Positions 9,313-19,082 of a stretch of DNA of 64,000 nt are shown one piece after another. The notes under the pieces were generated by a model. The model made no database searches, was not told the origin of the DNA, and saw only the letters and a list, made by a program, of their open reading frames with translations. Within the stretch, counting starts at the first letter, position 1; each line of letters starts with the position of its first letter. Origin of the DNA: Elymus sibiricus (lineage: Eukaryota; Streptophyta; Magnoliopsida; Poales; Poaceae); NCBI GenBank assembly GCA_039707655.1, contig CM077667.1:416807409-416871408 (forward strand), in the 5' to 3' direction. The position numbers and the translations under genes are program-made.

Positions 9313-11164
9313 TGTTGGAAATATGCCCTAGAGGCAATAATAAATTGGTTATTATTATATTTCCTTGTTCATGATAATCGTTTATTATCCATGCTATAAT
9401 TGTATTGATTGGAAACTCAAATACATGTGTGGGTACATAGACAACATTGTGTCCCTAGTAAGCCTCTAGTTGACTAGCTCGTTGATCAAAGATGGTTAAG
9501 GTTTCCTAGCCATTGACATGAGATGTCATTTGATAACGGGATCACATCATTAGGAGAATGATGTGATGGACAAGACCCAAACTATAAACGTAGCATATGA
9601 TCGTGTCAGTTTATTGCTATTGTTTTCTGCATGTCAAGTATCTGTTCCTTTGACCATGAGGTCATGCAACTCACTGACACCGGAGGAATACCTTGTGTGT
9701 ATCAAACGTCGCAACGTAACTGGGTGACTATAAAGGTGCTCTACAGGTATCTCCGAGGGTGTCTGTTGGGTTGGCATGGATCAAGACTGGGATTTGTTAC
9801 TCCGTATGACGGAGAGGTATCTCAGGGCCCACTCGGTAATACAACATCACAATGAGCCTTGCAAGCAATGTGACTAAAGTGTTAGCCACGAGATCTTGTA
9901 TTACGGAACGAGTAAAGAGACTTGCCGGTAACGAGATTGAACTAGGTATAGAGATACCGACGATCGAATCTCGGGCAAGTAACATACCGAAGAACAAAGG
10001 GAATAGCATACGGGATTAACTGAATCCTTGACATAGAGGTTCGACCGATAAAAGATCTTCGTAGAATATGTAGGAGCCAATATGGGCATCCAGGTCCCGC
10101 TATTGGTTATTGGCCGTAGAGGTGTCTCGGTCATGTCTACATAGTTCTCGAACCCGCAGGGTCTACACACTTAACGTTTGGTGACGATTAGTATAATTGA
10201 GTTATTATGTTGGTGACCGAAAGTTGTTCGGAGTCCCGGATAAGATCCCGGACATGACGAGGATCTCCGGAATAGTCTGGAGGTAAAGATTGATATATGT
10301 GATAATAGTGTTTTGATCTCCGGAAAGGTTCCGGAGTTCACCGGAAGGGGTTCCGGATGTTTACCGAAGTGTTCAGGTGCAGCAACACTTTATATGGGCC
10401 AAAGGGATAAAGCCCACGAGGTATTGGAAAGTGCAAAAGTAGTTTTGCTGCCGCGTAAGCGGTACTACCGCTTGGTGAAGCGGTACTACCGCCCGAGCGG
10501 TACTACCGCTTGTGTGAAGCGGTACTACCGCCCAAGCGGTACTACCGCTTGTGAGCGGTACTACCGCTTGTGCGCGGCTGTGCACGGTTCGGCAGGGATC
10601 CGAGTTGGACTCTTTTCCTGCGGGCCAAACCGACCTTGTGCGGGCAAAACCGACCTGGAGGAGGCTTTTACTCCAAGTTTAGACCCCAAGGCTCAACATA
10701 TAAATAGAGGGGCAGGGCTAGCACACGGGATACATCAAGATTTCCCCAAGCCGTGTGCGGCAACCCTAACCCTCTAGTTCCTCCGTCATAATCTCCGTAG
10801 CGCTTGGCGAAGCCCTGCTGAGATTGTTCCTCACCACCATCACCACGCCGTCGTGCTGCTGGAACTCAACCACTACTTCACCATCGCTCGCTGGATCGAG
10901 GAGGTGAAGGCGTCATCAAGCCGTACGTGTGTTGAACGCGGAGGTGCCGTCCGTTCGGCGCTAGTTCGTGATCGGATCGAGGGACGACTTGCGATTTGGA
11001 TCGCGGAGACGTTCGACTACATCAACCGCGTTTCTTAAACGCTTCCGCTTAGCGATCTACAAGGGTATGTAGATTCACTCTTCCTCTCGTAGATGATCAT
11101 CACCATGGATAGATCTTGCGTGTGCGTAGGAAATTTTTTGTTTCCCATGCAACGTTCCCCAACA
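9313..11164 (+). repeat. 3' LTR of the Copia element
   Basis: It is 1,852 bp, almost identical to 2147-3998, with the six-dyad array at 10457-10569 and TATA box at 10698-10706. It ends CCCCAACA and is followed by target duplication TGAAG (11165-11169). Confidence 0.95.
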
Positions 11165-11178
11165 TGAAGATGCTCTTA

Positions 11179-12060
11179 CATCCAGCTCAAATATGAGGCG
11201 TATATGGGAGAGTCCGGATGCGCCGCCACGTCAGACCTGGCCCACGTTGGCCCACCCGACCCAACATGTATTCGTTTCGATCACCTACCTGGACCAAACC
11301 CCAGCCACTCCACTCTCCTCCCCTTCACTTCACTCCGCCACCCAAACTCCTTTCCTGCGATCTCCGGCATGGCGGGCAGCGGATCCGAGTCCTACACTTT
11401 CAGATCCGTCGACCATGAGCTCATCCCACGCGGCCCTAAGGAGGAGTTGGCCGTCCGCCTTGCGCTCCGTCGCTCCCGGGACGTGGCCGCCTGACGGCAG
11501 CGGCCAGACTTCTTCCGTCGGGAATCTATTGTGTCTGCACAACTGATGCATGGATCCGTCATTGCTGCCACACCGGAGGCGGTGCGGTCCGTCTGGCGTC
11601 CGAACACGGTAGCTGACGTGCAACCCCTGCGTGGGCGCGCCGAGCTGGAGGACGCACCACGGGCGTCCACGGACGCAAACATGGTGCGACGTGATTTTGG
11701 GAAGAAGAATACATCGATCTATTGATAGCATGAAATTTGCTAGATGCTCGTGCACTAGTTTCTAGAATTAAGGCTAGAGACGAGACTAGAGAAGAGACTA
11801 GAGGGAAATCAACGTCTACTTTAGAATCGAAAAATAAAAAATTGTGCAAACTCGAGAATCCGCAAATCAAGAATGAAAACATAGAGAAGATATCAGTCCA
11901 ACTAGTGGAAGCAATTATTGAAGTTGGATATCTTTCAAAATGTCTAATTGTGGTTCTTATTTTCTCTGGTCTTCCTCTCGTAACAAAGAATTGGTGAATG
12001 TATGTATCCAACTGTCTTTGATGAAATAAAAAATGTGTTTCAATGGCAAAAAAAACGTTA
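11179..12060. other. Low-copy-looking segment with small unassigned ORFs
   Basis: This stretch lies between the MITE and an A-rich end. A GC-rich part holds a 41-codon ORF at 11369-11494 (MAGSGSESYTFRSVDHELIP...) after a pyrimidine-rich leader. An AT-rich part holds an 86-codon ORF at 11737-11997. The second part ends GATGAAATAAAAAATGTG then CAAAAAAAAC near 12050, resembling a polyadenylated transcript end, so a processed cDNA copy or an unclassified element is possible. I do not recognise either product and neither shows a domain. Confidence 0.25.
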
Positions 12061-12265
12061 TGTACATAGGGGCATCAACCAGCCATGACGGACCAGATCC
12101 GTCCGCCCGTTAGGCGCACGGCCAGCGCATCCAGAAAAACAACTGGACATCGCCCCATTGCCCTACTCAAACGGATAAAATTCAAATAAAACGAACGTCC
12201 ATTTGAGGTCATGTATTGGAGTTGGCCTTGGCCCTCTGATTATTTGTTTGAAGAACCGTTTCAAC
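12061..12265. other. Unclassified intergenic stretch
   Basis: There is no ORF, and the base composition is mixed. The phrases CCGTCCGCCCGTTAGGCGC and GTCATGTATTGGAGTTGGCC resemble the interior and end of small non-autonomous elements common in cereals, but I cannot find paired inverted ends, so it is left unclassified. Confidence 0.3.
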
Positions 12266-12267
12266 TA

Positions 12268-12427
12268 CTCCCTTCGTTCCTAAATATAAGTCTTTTTAGA
12301 GATTTCATTACAAATTACATACGAATGTATATAGATATATTTTGAAGCGTAGATTCATTCATTTTGTTTCGTATGTAGTCCTAGTGAAGTCTCTAAAAAG
12401 ACTCATCGTACTTAGGAAGGGAGGGAG
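12268..12427. mobile_element. Stowaway MITE (Tc1/mariner type)
   Basis: It is a 160-bp element flanked by TA on both sides (12266-12267 and 12428-12429), as expected for Tc1/mariner insertions. The left end CTCCCTTCGTTCCTAAATA and the right end, read in reverse, CTCCCTCCCTTCCTAAGTA form terminal inverted repeats. The inverted arms continue with AAGTCTTTTTAGAGA. It is non-coding and depends on a transposase elsewhere. Confidence 0.92.
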
Positions 12428-12584
12428 TAGGTGTGGATCAGCTAGAGCCCACACACATGTCGTGGGAAAATGGAAGGTGGCGTCAAATGCTGAAAAGCCT
12501 ATGAGCCACTAGCGCTAGGTTACGAGGCCATAACAAGTCCAAAGCCTGTTTTTCTAAGGAAAAGATCAAGGAGGACGAAATATG

Positions 12585-13806
12585 TTTTTTTAGAAAAGGT
12601 GCTTTTATTAATTTAAAATGTAATATCAAGCGAATACAAATTATGATAAGTGACATCCAGCCTCTGCATAAATCTAATGCACACAACCAAAACAAATAGT
12701 CTGATAAAAAGAAAGAAAGAAAATTGGCAACTGTAAAGTCATATGAGATGAACATTATGTCCATGCCAAAGAATACGGTGGACCGATCCGGAGAATATGT
12801 TCTTACCCATGTTGGCTAAAAGTCTCCTTGTCATCTGATCCAACTGCATATACATGGCCCTGCATCATGGTTGGTACGTTGTTTAATGCAGAGTAGGGCA
12901 CATACGAAGTCAATGCGTACATCATTAACTAATTTACATAGACAAAGATATTTTGCAATTAAATAAAATATTATTTCTACATAGATGTTCCCACACTTTT
13001 TAGCACGTTAAACATATTTGGTATTCTGTCATTCGTCAAGCCAGTGACCATATGTTTTGGTACCACTTGTGGGAAGATATAAATTGGACATTATTTGAAT
13101 AACCGGATATGTAGAGCGCGCAAACTTACAGTGGAAGAAGAGGTGTTTGATTATCTTGGCGTGAGCACAAAAGCTGCACTTATTATATTCTTGATAGTTG
13201 TGGCGAGCAAGATTGTTTTAGGTTAGCACAACTCCTCTCCAAAGATAGCACATGAAATTTTTATTTTTTTAATGGTGGTTCCGATTTCTTATTTTTCTTA
13301 CTGTTGATTACTAAAATCTCTGAATGCATGAGTGCACGACACATATGGTCGACCGTGAAAGACCCGGATATAGTTAGTCGAACGAAACACATCCCGCCCT
13401 TTTGTGAGGTTTATTGATCCCGGCCTAGATGACAAATGTTGCCATTACATAAGGCAAGGGACAATCAAATCCCATTGAATGATACATCTAGCGGGGAGGA
13501 GCTGAGAACATGCATGAGACTATCATTTTTATCGTGTACAATACGGTAAAAGGTTCGATACTGTCCTCGAAGAGTGTCATTTTCTAGTCACTTATCCTTC
13601 CAAAACTGTATCTCTAAGACGTCCTTTATCAAGGAAGACCTAAAGCACAAAAGATGTTTCTTTGCCATCATTAGATCAATCCAAAAAATTAAATCCCCGG
13701 TATTTCAATATGCATGAGACATAACCTTTTGGCCTAGATACTTATTAGCCAACAAAGTTTGCCAAACATCTTCCTCGGCAAGTAGTCTGAACATCCATTT
13801 ACTAAG
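12585..13806 (-). pseudogene. Decayed LINE, 3' part: end of RT/zf-RVT region and 3' UTR
   Basis: On the minus strand, 13705-13806 reads KWMFRLLAEEDVWQTLLANK, the conserved segment after the RT domain in plant LINEs. Further downstream are recognisable stretches in shifting frames: RGQYRTFYRIVHDKND (about 13560), HVLSSSPLDVSFN (about 13490) and GSFTVDHMCRALMHSEI (about 13330), interspersed with stops. It ends in a plant LINE 3' UTR (CAGAGGCTGGATGTCAC..., about 12650) and an A tail seen as T's at 12585-12591. No catalytic RT core remains. The 5' side stops at 13806, where a GAGCATCTAC terminus begins. Confidence 0.7.
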
Positions 13807-13807
13807 A

Positions 13808-14586
13808 GCATCTACAATTGTGGACAATAAATCCGACCCCTTAAACGGCTGCACGCGACTGGGCGCGTTTGTCAGCAATGACCAGTCATACCTCATTTTT
13901 CTGTTATGCATCCGAATACCGAATATTCGTCCCCCAGATCCATGCAAAACATGCACAAAAAAACATATGTACTACGCAAATCACACTAACCTTACTACGC
14001 TTCATCGTTGTCGGAGGTGTTCACGATCTCCGTGCTGGGTGTGGGCTAGACGATAGGTGTAGGAGGGCTTCGGCTCCTCCTCATCATCATCCATATAGGC
14101 AAGCATCTCGTCGACATCCGCTTTCTGCTCCACCTGGAGGATACGGTGGTTGGCCTCCGCCTTCGATTGGAGGGAATCGAGGGTTGCCCACTGCTCTGCA
14201 TGTAGATCTGCGTCCCCCACGTCCTCCTCCTGCTCCACCTCCTCCTCCTCCTTGAACTCCTCTTTCGGATCCACTGCGTCCGGTGGTATCCCCGCAGTGA
14301 TCTAGGATTCGTCCCTTGCCCTGATATGCTCAAGGAGATGTAGCCAGTGCTCCGGCGCTAGATATGGGTAGCTCCTGACCCGTCAGTGTGGTGGCATGGC
14401 TACTTGATTGTAGTGGCGGATGATGAGAGGACGGCAATTGAAATGTGGAGGTGGACGACGATTGGAAAGTGGTGGCGGCGAATGGGAGGGGTGAAAATAT
14501 GCATGAGTAGGGTTTCTGTGCCAGCGTCCGTCTTAAATAAACGGGTTAGGGGCCTTGCGCAGTGCACCGAAGCATCGAAACGCGTC
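13808..14586. mobile_element. Partial small TIR-like element with a minus-strand acidic ORF
   Basis: It opens with TAA then GAGCATCTACAATTGTGG, similar to the end of the MITE at 1735, and so may be another Harbinger-type element. The other end is not found after the Sirevirus insertion (28180 on). A minus-strand ORF, 14002-14274 by its first ATG, encodes a 90-residue acidic, helix-prone peptide (MDPKEEFKEEEEVEQEEDV..., with a YMDDDEEEPKPSYTYRLA segment). The same frame continues upstream to a TAG near 14314. No known domain is recognised. Confidence 0.35.
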
Positions 14587-14954
14587 ACCATTGAAAGCAC
14601 AACTTCTCCCTAGGTGGTTTTGGTAATTAATATCAACATATATTTCATTGGACTAATGTTTCCACTAAGTATGTTTCAGGAACAAGTTCAATGTTTGATT
14701 GGCTAAATATTGTGAGGAGACCCCAAGATCCAAGGAATAGGATTGGCTAAGCTACAAGCATGAAGACTCTACATTTTACTTTGTGAGAAATCACTTTGAG
14801 TCCATAGGAAAGCCAATCCTATCAAAAGGGGGTGAGGTAATGATGGTGAATGAAATGTTCAAGTGATCAAGTGTTAGTCACTAAAAACACCCACAAGCTC
14901 TCCCACAAATATTCTGTCATAGAGCCTAACACTCAAAATCGCTGCCACCAACAC

Positions 14955-15328
14955 TTCCATATCGGCTACACCGAGCCTAAAATCCAGACAGAAACCCTAG
15001 CCAAGACCCACTACTCGGTACTACCAACATTCACTTTCGGTGCCACCGAAACCAGTGACCAACTTCCTGGTTAGCCATTTTCTTGATTCGGTCCCACCGA
15101 GTTTTGCAAATCGGTCTCACCGAGAAGTTGGGCCAACTCTCTGTTAACCCATTTCTCCAAATCGGTCCCACCAAGTTTGAGAAATCGGTCTCACCAAGAT
15201 TCGGCAACTGCCTAGGTCACCCATATCGGTACCACCGAGTATTCCATATCGGTCTCACCAAAAAGCCTAAAGTTGCCACATTTTTAACAAGTCAGTGCCA
15301 CCGAGTTTCACTTCGGTTCCACAGAGTT
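14955..15328. repeat. Cluster of TCGGT-N3-ACCGA dyads in the 5' LTR
   Basis: At least ten perfect or decayed copies of TCGGTNNCACCGA occur, for example exact dyads at 15088-15100 and 15111-15123, ending about 40 bp before the TATA box. The same cluster is in the 3' LTR (about 26961-27331), and further copies lie upstream of the envelope-like ORF (about 18343, 18421, 18956). Islands of palindromic repeats in the LTR are a known Sirevirus trait, described from maize. Confidence 0.8.
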
Positions 15329-15367
15329 GGGAAATAATGTTGTAACGGTTGGATTTTTGGAGATGCC

Positions 15368-15377
15368 TATATATATA
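15368..15377 (+). promoter_or_regulatory. TATA box of the Sirevirus-like 5' LTR
   Basis: CCTATATATATACCCCTCC directly follows the dyad cluster. The equivalent in the 3' LTR is at about 27373-27382. It is the likely start region for the genomic transcript. Confidence 0.6.
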
Positions 15378-16177
15378 CCCCTCCACCACATCCCACTCGT
15401 AAGAGAAGCACTCAGAACACACACCCACTTGCCGTATCCAATTTTCTGAGAGAGAACCACCTATTCTTGTGTTGAGGTCAAGATCATCCACTCCAACCAT
15501 ATGGATCTTGATTTCTAGCCTCCCCAAGTTTCTTTTCATCCAATCAATCTATTCTACCCAAGCCAAATCTGTGAGAGAGTGATTGAGTGTTGAGGAGACT
15601 ATCATTTAAAACACAAGAGCAAGGAGTTCATCGTTACGATCGAGCCTATTACCTTTTGGAGGGTGGTGCCTCCTAGATTGGTTAGGTGTCGCTTGGGAGC
15701 CTCCTACTTCGTGTTGTGGAGTTGAACCAAGAAGTTTGTATGGGCAAGGAGATCGCCTACTTCGTGAAGATCTACCCATAGTGAGGCTAGGCCTTCGTGG
15801 ACGGAAGTCGTTATGGAATAGTCAAGGTTGCTACTTCGTGGACCCTTTTGGGTGGAGCCCTCCGTGGACTCTTGCGACCGCTACCCTCCGCGGGTTGAAG
15901 ACTCCATAAACGTGGACGTACGATAGCACCACCTATCAGAACCACGGGAAAAATCTTCGTGTCTTCAAATTGCATTTGATCTTCCTACCCTTATCCCTTT
16001 TACATATGCTTGTCCTTATTTTCCGCTGCAATACTCGTAGACATGCATGTGTAGGGTGAACTTGACTTGTGCGAATTGCTAAAATCTACCCACAATTAAA
16101 ATTGGGAAAATGATAGATTTTTATTTGGTCAAGTAGTCTAATCACCCCCCTATAGACATACTTTGGATCCTACAAGT

Positions 16178-16189
16178 GGTATCAGAGCT
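16178..16189 (+). other. Primer binding site (initiator tRNA-Met)
   Basis: TGGTATCAGAGC begins three bases after the 5' LTR and is the standard complement of the initiator tRNA-Met 3' end used for minus-strand priming. Confidence 0.9.
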
Positions 16190-16227
16190 TTGGTCTCCAT
16201 TGCATTGGTTTCACAACCTAGGAGAGT

Positions 16228-16863
16228 ATGGCATCTAGTGAGGGAAACTATCATCGTAGAGGTCCATATTTTGATGGTACAAACTTTGCTAGTTGGAAGC
16301 ATCAGATGAAAATGCATATTCTTGGTCATAACCCCGCCATATGGGCTGTTGTTCGTGTTGGCTTGCAAGGTGAATTCTTTGGTGATGGAAAGGAACCGTA
16401 TCGTGAAGCAACCGCGGAAGAATTTAAGATGTTGCAATACAACGCTCAAGCATGTGACATTCTATTCAACTGCCTATGCCCCGAAGAATTCAACAAAATC
16501 AGTCGTCTTGAGAATGCAAAGGAAATTTGGGACACTTTGGTTGATATGCACGAAGGTATCGAATCCTTCAGGGAATCTAAGTTGGATGTGCTTCAAAGTC
16601 AACTTGACAAGTTCAAGATGAAGGATGGTGAAGGAGTTTCGGAAATGTACTCTAGGCTTGCTCTCATCACCAATGAGATTGCTGGCTTAGGAAGCGAAGA
16701 AATGACCGACAAATTCATCATCAAGAAGATCCTTAGAGACTTGTATGGAAAGTATGACACCGTGTGCACATTGATCCAAATGATGCCAAACTACAAAGAT
16801 ATCAAGCCTACGGAAGTCACTGGAAGGATTGTTGCTCATGAGATGTCACTCAAAGACAAGTAA
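16228..16863 (+). CDS. Copia-type gag (capsid) ORF of the Sirevirus-like element
   Basis: 211 codons from MASSEGNYHRRGPYFDGTNF. It has the start typical of Copia gag (FDGTNFASWKHQMK), a YNAQACDILFNCL helix, the AKEIWDTLVDMHEG segment and LQSQLDKFKMKDGEGVSEMY, the core of the retrotransposon capsid (UBN2-like) family. It would form the particle. The frame stops at TAA (16861-16863), before any zinc knuckle. Downstream, fragments such as DSLEDESLAMV and LMWVPKKKN lie in another frame, so the C-terminal part is frameshifted or rearranged. No protease or pol follows, so any particle function would need a helper element. Confidence 0.85.
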   Translation: MASSEGNYHRRGPYFDGTNFASWKHQMKMHILGHNPAIWAVVRVGLQGEFFGDGKEPYREATAEEFKMLQYNAQACDILFNCLCPEEFNKISRLENAKEIWDTLVDMHEGIESFRESKLDVLQSQLDKFKMKDGEGVSEMYSRLALITNEIAGLGSEEMTDKFIIKKILRDLYGKYDTVCTLIQMMPNYKDIKPTEVTGRIVAHEMSLKDK

Positions 16864-19082
16864 GAACTTCACACCAGGGCAAGCTTCATGATGACATTGA
16901 CTCACTTGAAGATGAGTCCTTAGCCATGGTGAAGTGGGTTCCCAAGGCTACTCCAAGTTCTACTTCAACTAACACTACTTCAACACCAAGGATCCCCATC
17001 AACTTGATGTGGGTTCCCAAGAAGAAGAACTAGAGAAGTTCTTGAGGGGTGACTCCGCCAATGAAATTCACTCTTATTCATTATTGGCAAGAGCTATTTG
17101 CAAACAACGCCAACTCTATGCAATAGTTCAAGGAGTCACACATTCCCTCAAAGGTAAGCAAGAGACAAGGTAATGAAATAATCCATGGACATCATCATGT
17201 ATACATTGCACTCCATGTCCATAGATATCTTTGCATGTATATCTTGTTTGGGACTAACCCATGTAGGTGAGAAGAGTAAGAAACAATGAGGATTGCTCCC
17301 AACTTAAGATGATCTTCATCAACTATGAGCATCCACCACTACATCACCCACATGAAGTCTTCTACGACAAAACCCAAGGTTAGTTTATCCCTCTTAGGGG
17401 GGATGTCACATCAAGGGGGAGCTTTACTCTAAGACTTGAGTTAAAGCATCTCTTAAGAATGTGACAACATTAAATGCTTTATGTAAAAGTGGTAACCCCA
17501 CTTGTGCTTAAACGATGAGTATGACCTATGATCAAGTATTCTTACTTGACTCCTAAGTCAATATACTCATATATAGATGACTCCGTCATCGCCAAAATGC
17601 TTGATAGATGCTAGTATGTATGTGCATGTTTGCCATGATTTCATTTGACATCTTATTGTGTGAGCATGTTGGTCTGCATTTATTTATCCATTCGAGGACA
17701 TCCAATTGTTGCTATTTGGCTGTTGATTTTTCTTTTGCCAATTGGATGGACAAGAATGCCTAGGACCACTCTCTAGCTATCTATGCTTTCTTACCTCATA
17801 TTCTATTCTTGCTGCATCACAAAATTTGAACAAGGACTTTTCGATCTCTCTGTGTGAGGAGCACTCGGAGTTCCGTATCGACAAAGGACTGACCATTAAA
17901 ACCTCCCAAGTGCATCTCGGTGGAACCAACCAAAAAATCTCGGTAACAAACATGCACATACATACTAGAGTGGTTTTGCATGTTTGCCATGATTTCATTG
18001 GACATCTTATTGTGTGAGCATGTTGGTATGCATATATTTTCTCATTCAAGGACATCCAATTGTTGCTATTTGGTTCTTGTTTTTCTTTGACCAATTGGAT
18101 GTACAAGAATGCCTAGGACCCCTCTCTAGCTATCTATATTTTCTTGTCTCAAGCTCTATTATTGCTTCATCACAAAACTTGAACACGCAGTCCTCGAACC
18201 CTCTGTGTGAGGAGCACTCGGAGTTCCGTTTCGTCAAGAGTTGACCACCAAAACCGCCCAAGTGCAACTCGGTGGAACCAACACAAAAATCTTGGTCTCA
18301 CTGATGCCTAGGGTTGAACTGATTTTCCCATCTCGGTAACACCGATTCCATATTCTCGGCTTCACCGAGTATCCCTGTCAACTGACAGTTGAGGAACTTG
18401 GTGGCACCGATAATTTTAAACCGGTGTCACCGACAGCCAAGGGTATATATTCTGGCGGACCCGAATTTTGAAATTAAACCTTCAAACGTCCGATTCCTCC
18501 AAACCCTAGCTGCCGCTCGTGGACCCCTGGTCATCTCCCTTGACTCCCCGTGCGCCCTCGCCATTGGGATCTTCATCGTCGACGGAATCTTCACCGCCGT
18601 CGTCGCTGTAGCGGAATCCTCGCCGATTTAGGGTGAGATTCCGATCCCCTCTTGCGCTCCACCGTCTAATTCTTGCGCATTAGGATCGTTCCATCTACAT
18701 GCCACTGTTTGAGATTGATCCATCCTTGAAGAACCTCCATTAGAATAGGAGAACGAAAAAAATTTAGGGTTGAGTTTCCGCCAAGTGTGTCTCGGTGACA
18801 CCAAGTTGGAAATATCGTTCGTACCGATATTTGGTTTAGGGCAACCGAGAACACTCTCGGTGCAACCGGGTATCTCTTTTCAGTCCCACCGAAAAGGGTT
18901 GCCAAGTTTCTGTTACATGAGAGTGTCAGTCTCGGTGGCTCCGAATTTTCTAACTCGGTGGTACCGAAACCCACTTAGCAGAAATTCAGAACTAAGAGTT
19001 TGAGTTCAAATTTTGAGAAAAACTCCAATATTTTGTGATGCTCAACCTATCTGCACTTCTATACTCTATTCACAGGGTCAGC
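16864..19082 (+). other. Non-coding stretch replacing pol, with a tandem duplication
   Basis: This 2.2-kb region has no long ORF. It holds a gag-like remnant to about 17040, polypurine-like motifs TTAGGGGGGATG and CAAGGGGGAGC (17395-17425), a direct duplication at 17624-18297, and scattered CGGT-N3-ACCG dyads (18343-18970) before the envelope-like ORF. No protease, integrase, RT or RNase H motif is visible in any frame. Confidence 0.6.
17624..18297. repeat. Tandem direct duplication, about 350 and 320 bp
   Basis: Copy 1 starts GCATGTTTGCCATGATTTCA at 17624 and copy 2 starts identically at 17978. Shared blocks include ACATCCAATTGTTGCTATTT, AAGAATGCCTAGGACC and GAGGAGCACTCGGAGTTCCG. Many substitutions separate the copies, so the duplication is old. 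ORFs at 17742 and 18014 are parallel products of this repeat. Confidence 0.85.

Larger units (their letters stand above)
2147..11164 (+). mobile_element. Complete Copia LTR retrotransposon, BARE/WIS/Angela type
   Basis: It has two LTRs of 1,852 bp each (2147-3998 and 9313-11164), both starting TGTTGG and ending CCAACA. The 5-bp target duplication TGAAG lies at 2142-2146 and 11165-11169, so both boundaries are exact. Total length is 9,018 bp. Order: LTR, primer binding site, long leader, one gag-protease-integrase-RT-RNase H frame, polypurine tract, LTR. This gene order is that of Copia (Pseudoviridae-type) elements. The LTRs differ at about five sites by eye, so insertion was recent. The only obvious lesion is one in-frame stop in the RT region. 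Confidence 0.95.
1735..11175. mobile_element. Harbinger/Tourist-like MITE, split by the Copia element
   Basis: The left end begins GAGCATCTCTAGCCG after TTA (1732-1734). The right end, resumed after the Copia insertion at 11170-11175, closes GGCTGAAGATGCTC before TTA (11176-11178). The ends are inverted repeats matching at 13 of 15 positions, and the 3-bp TTA duplication is the signature of PIF/Harbinger elements. Without the insertion the MITE is 418 bp (1735-2146 plus 11170-11175) and has no coding capacity. The interior is pyrimidine-rich (CTCTCTCC runs at 1943-2035). It predates the Copia insertion, which struck inside its right terminal repeat. Confidence 0.75.
14592..16174 (+). repeat. 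5' LTR of the Sirevirus-like element
   Basis: It begins TGAAAGCACAACTTC and ends GGATCCTACA. It has a cluster of TCGGTNNCACCGA dyads at about 14955-15328 and a TATA box TATATATATA at 15368-15377, followed by the presumed R/U5 region. Its partner at 26597-28179 has equal length with scattered substitutions. Confidence 0.92.

Noticed and set aside
12483..12764. 93-codon minus-strand ORF
   Set aside because: It spans the A tail and 3' UTR of the decayed LINE and has no domain.
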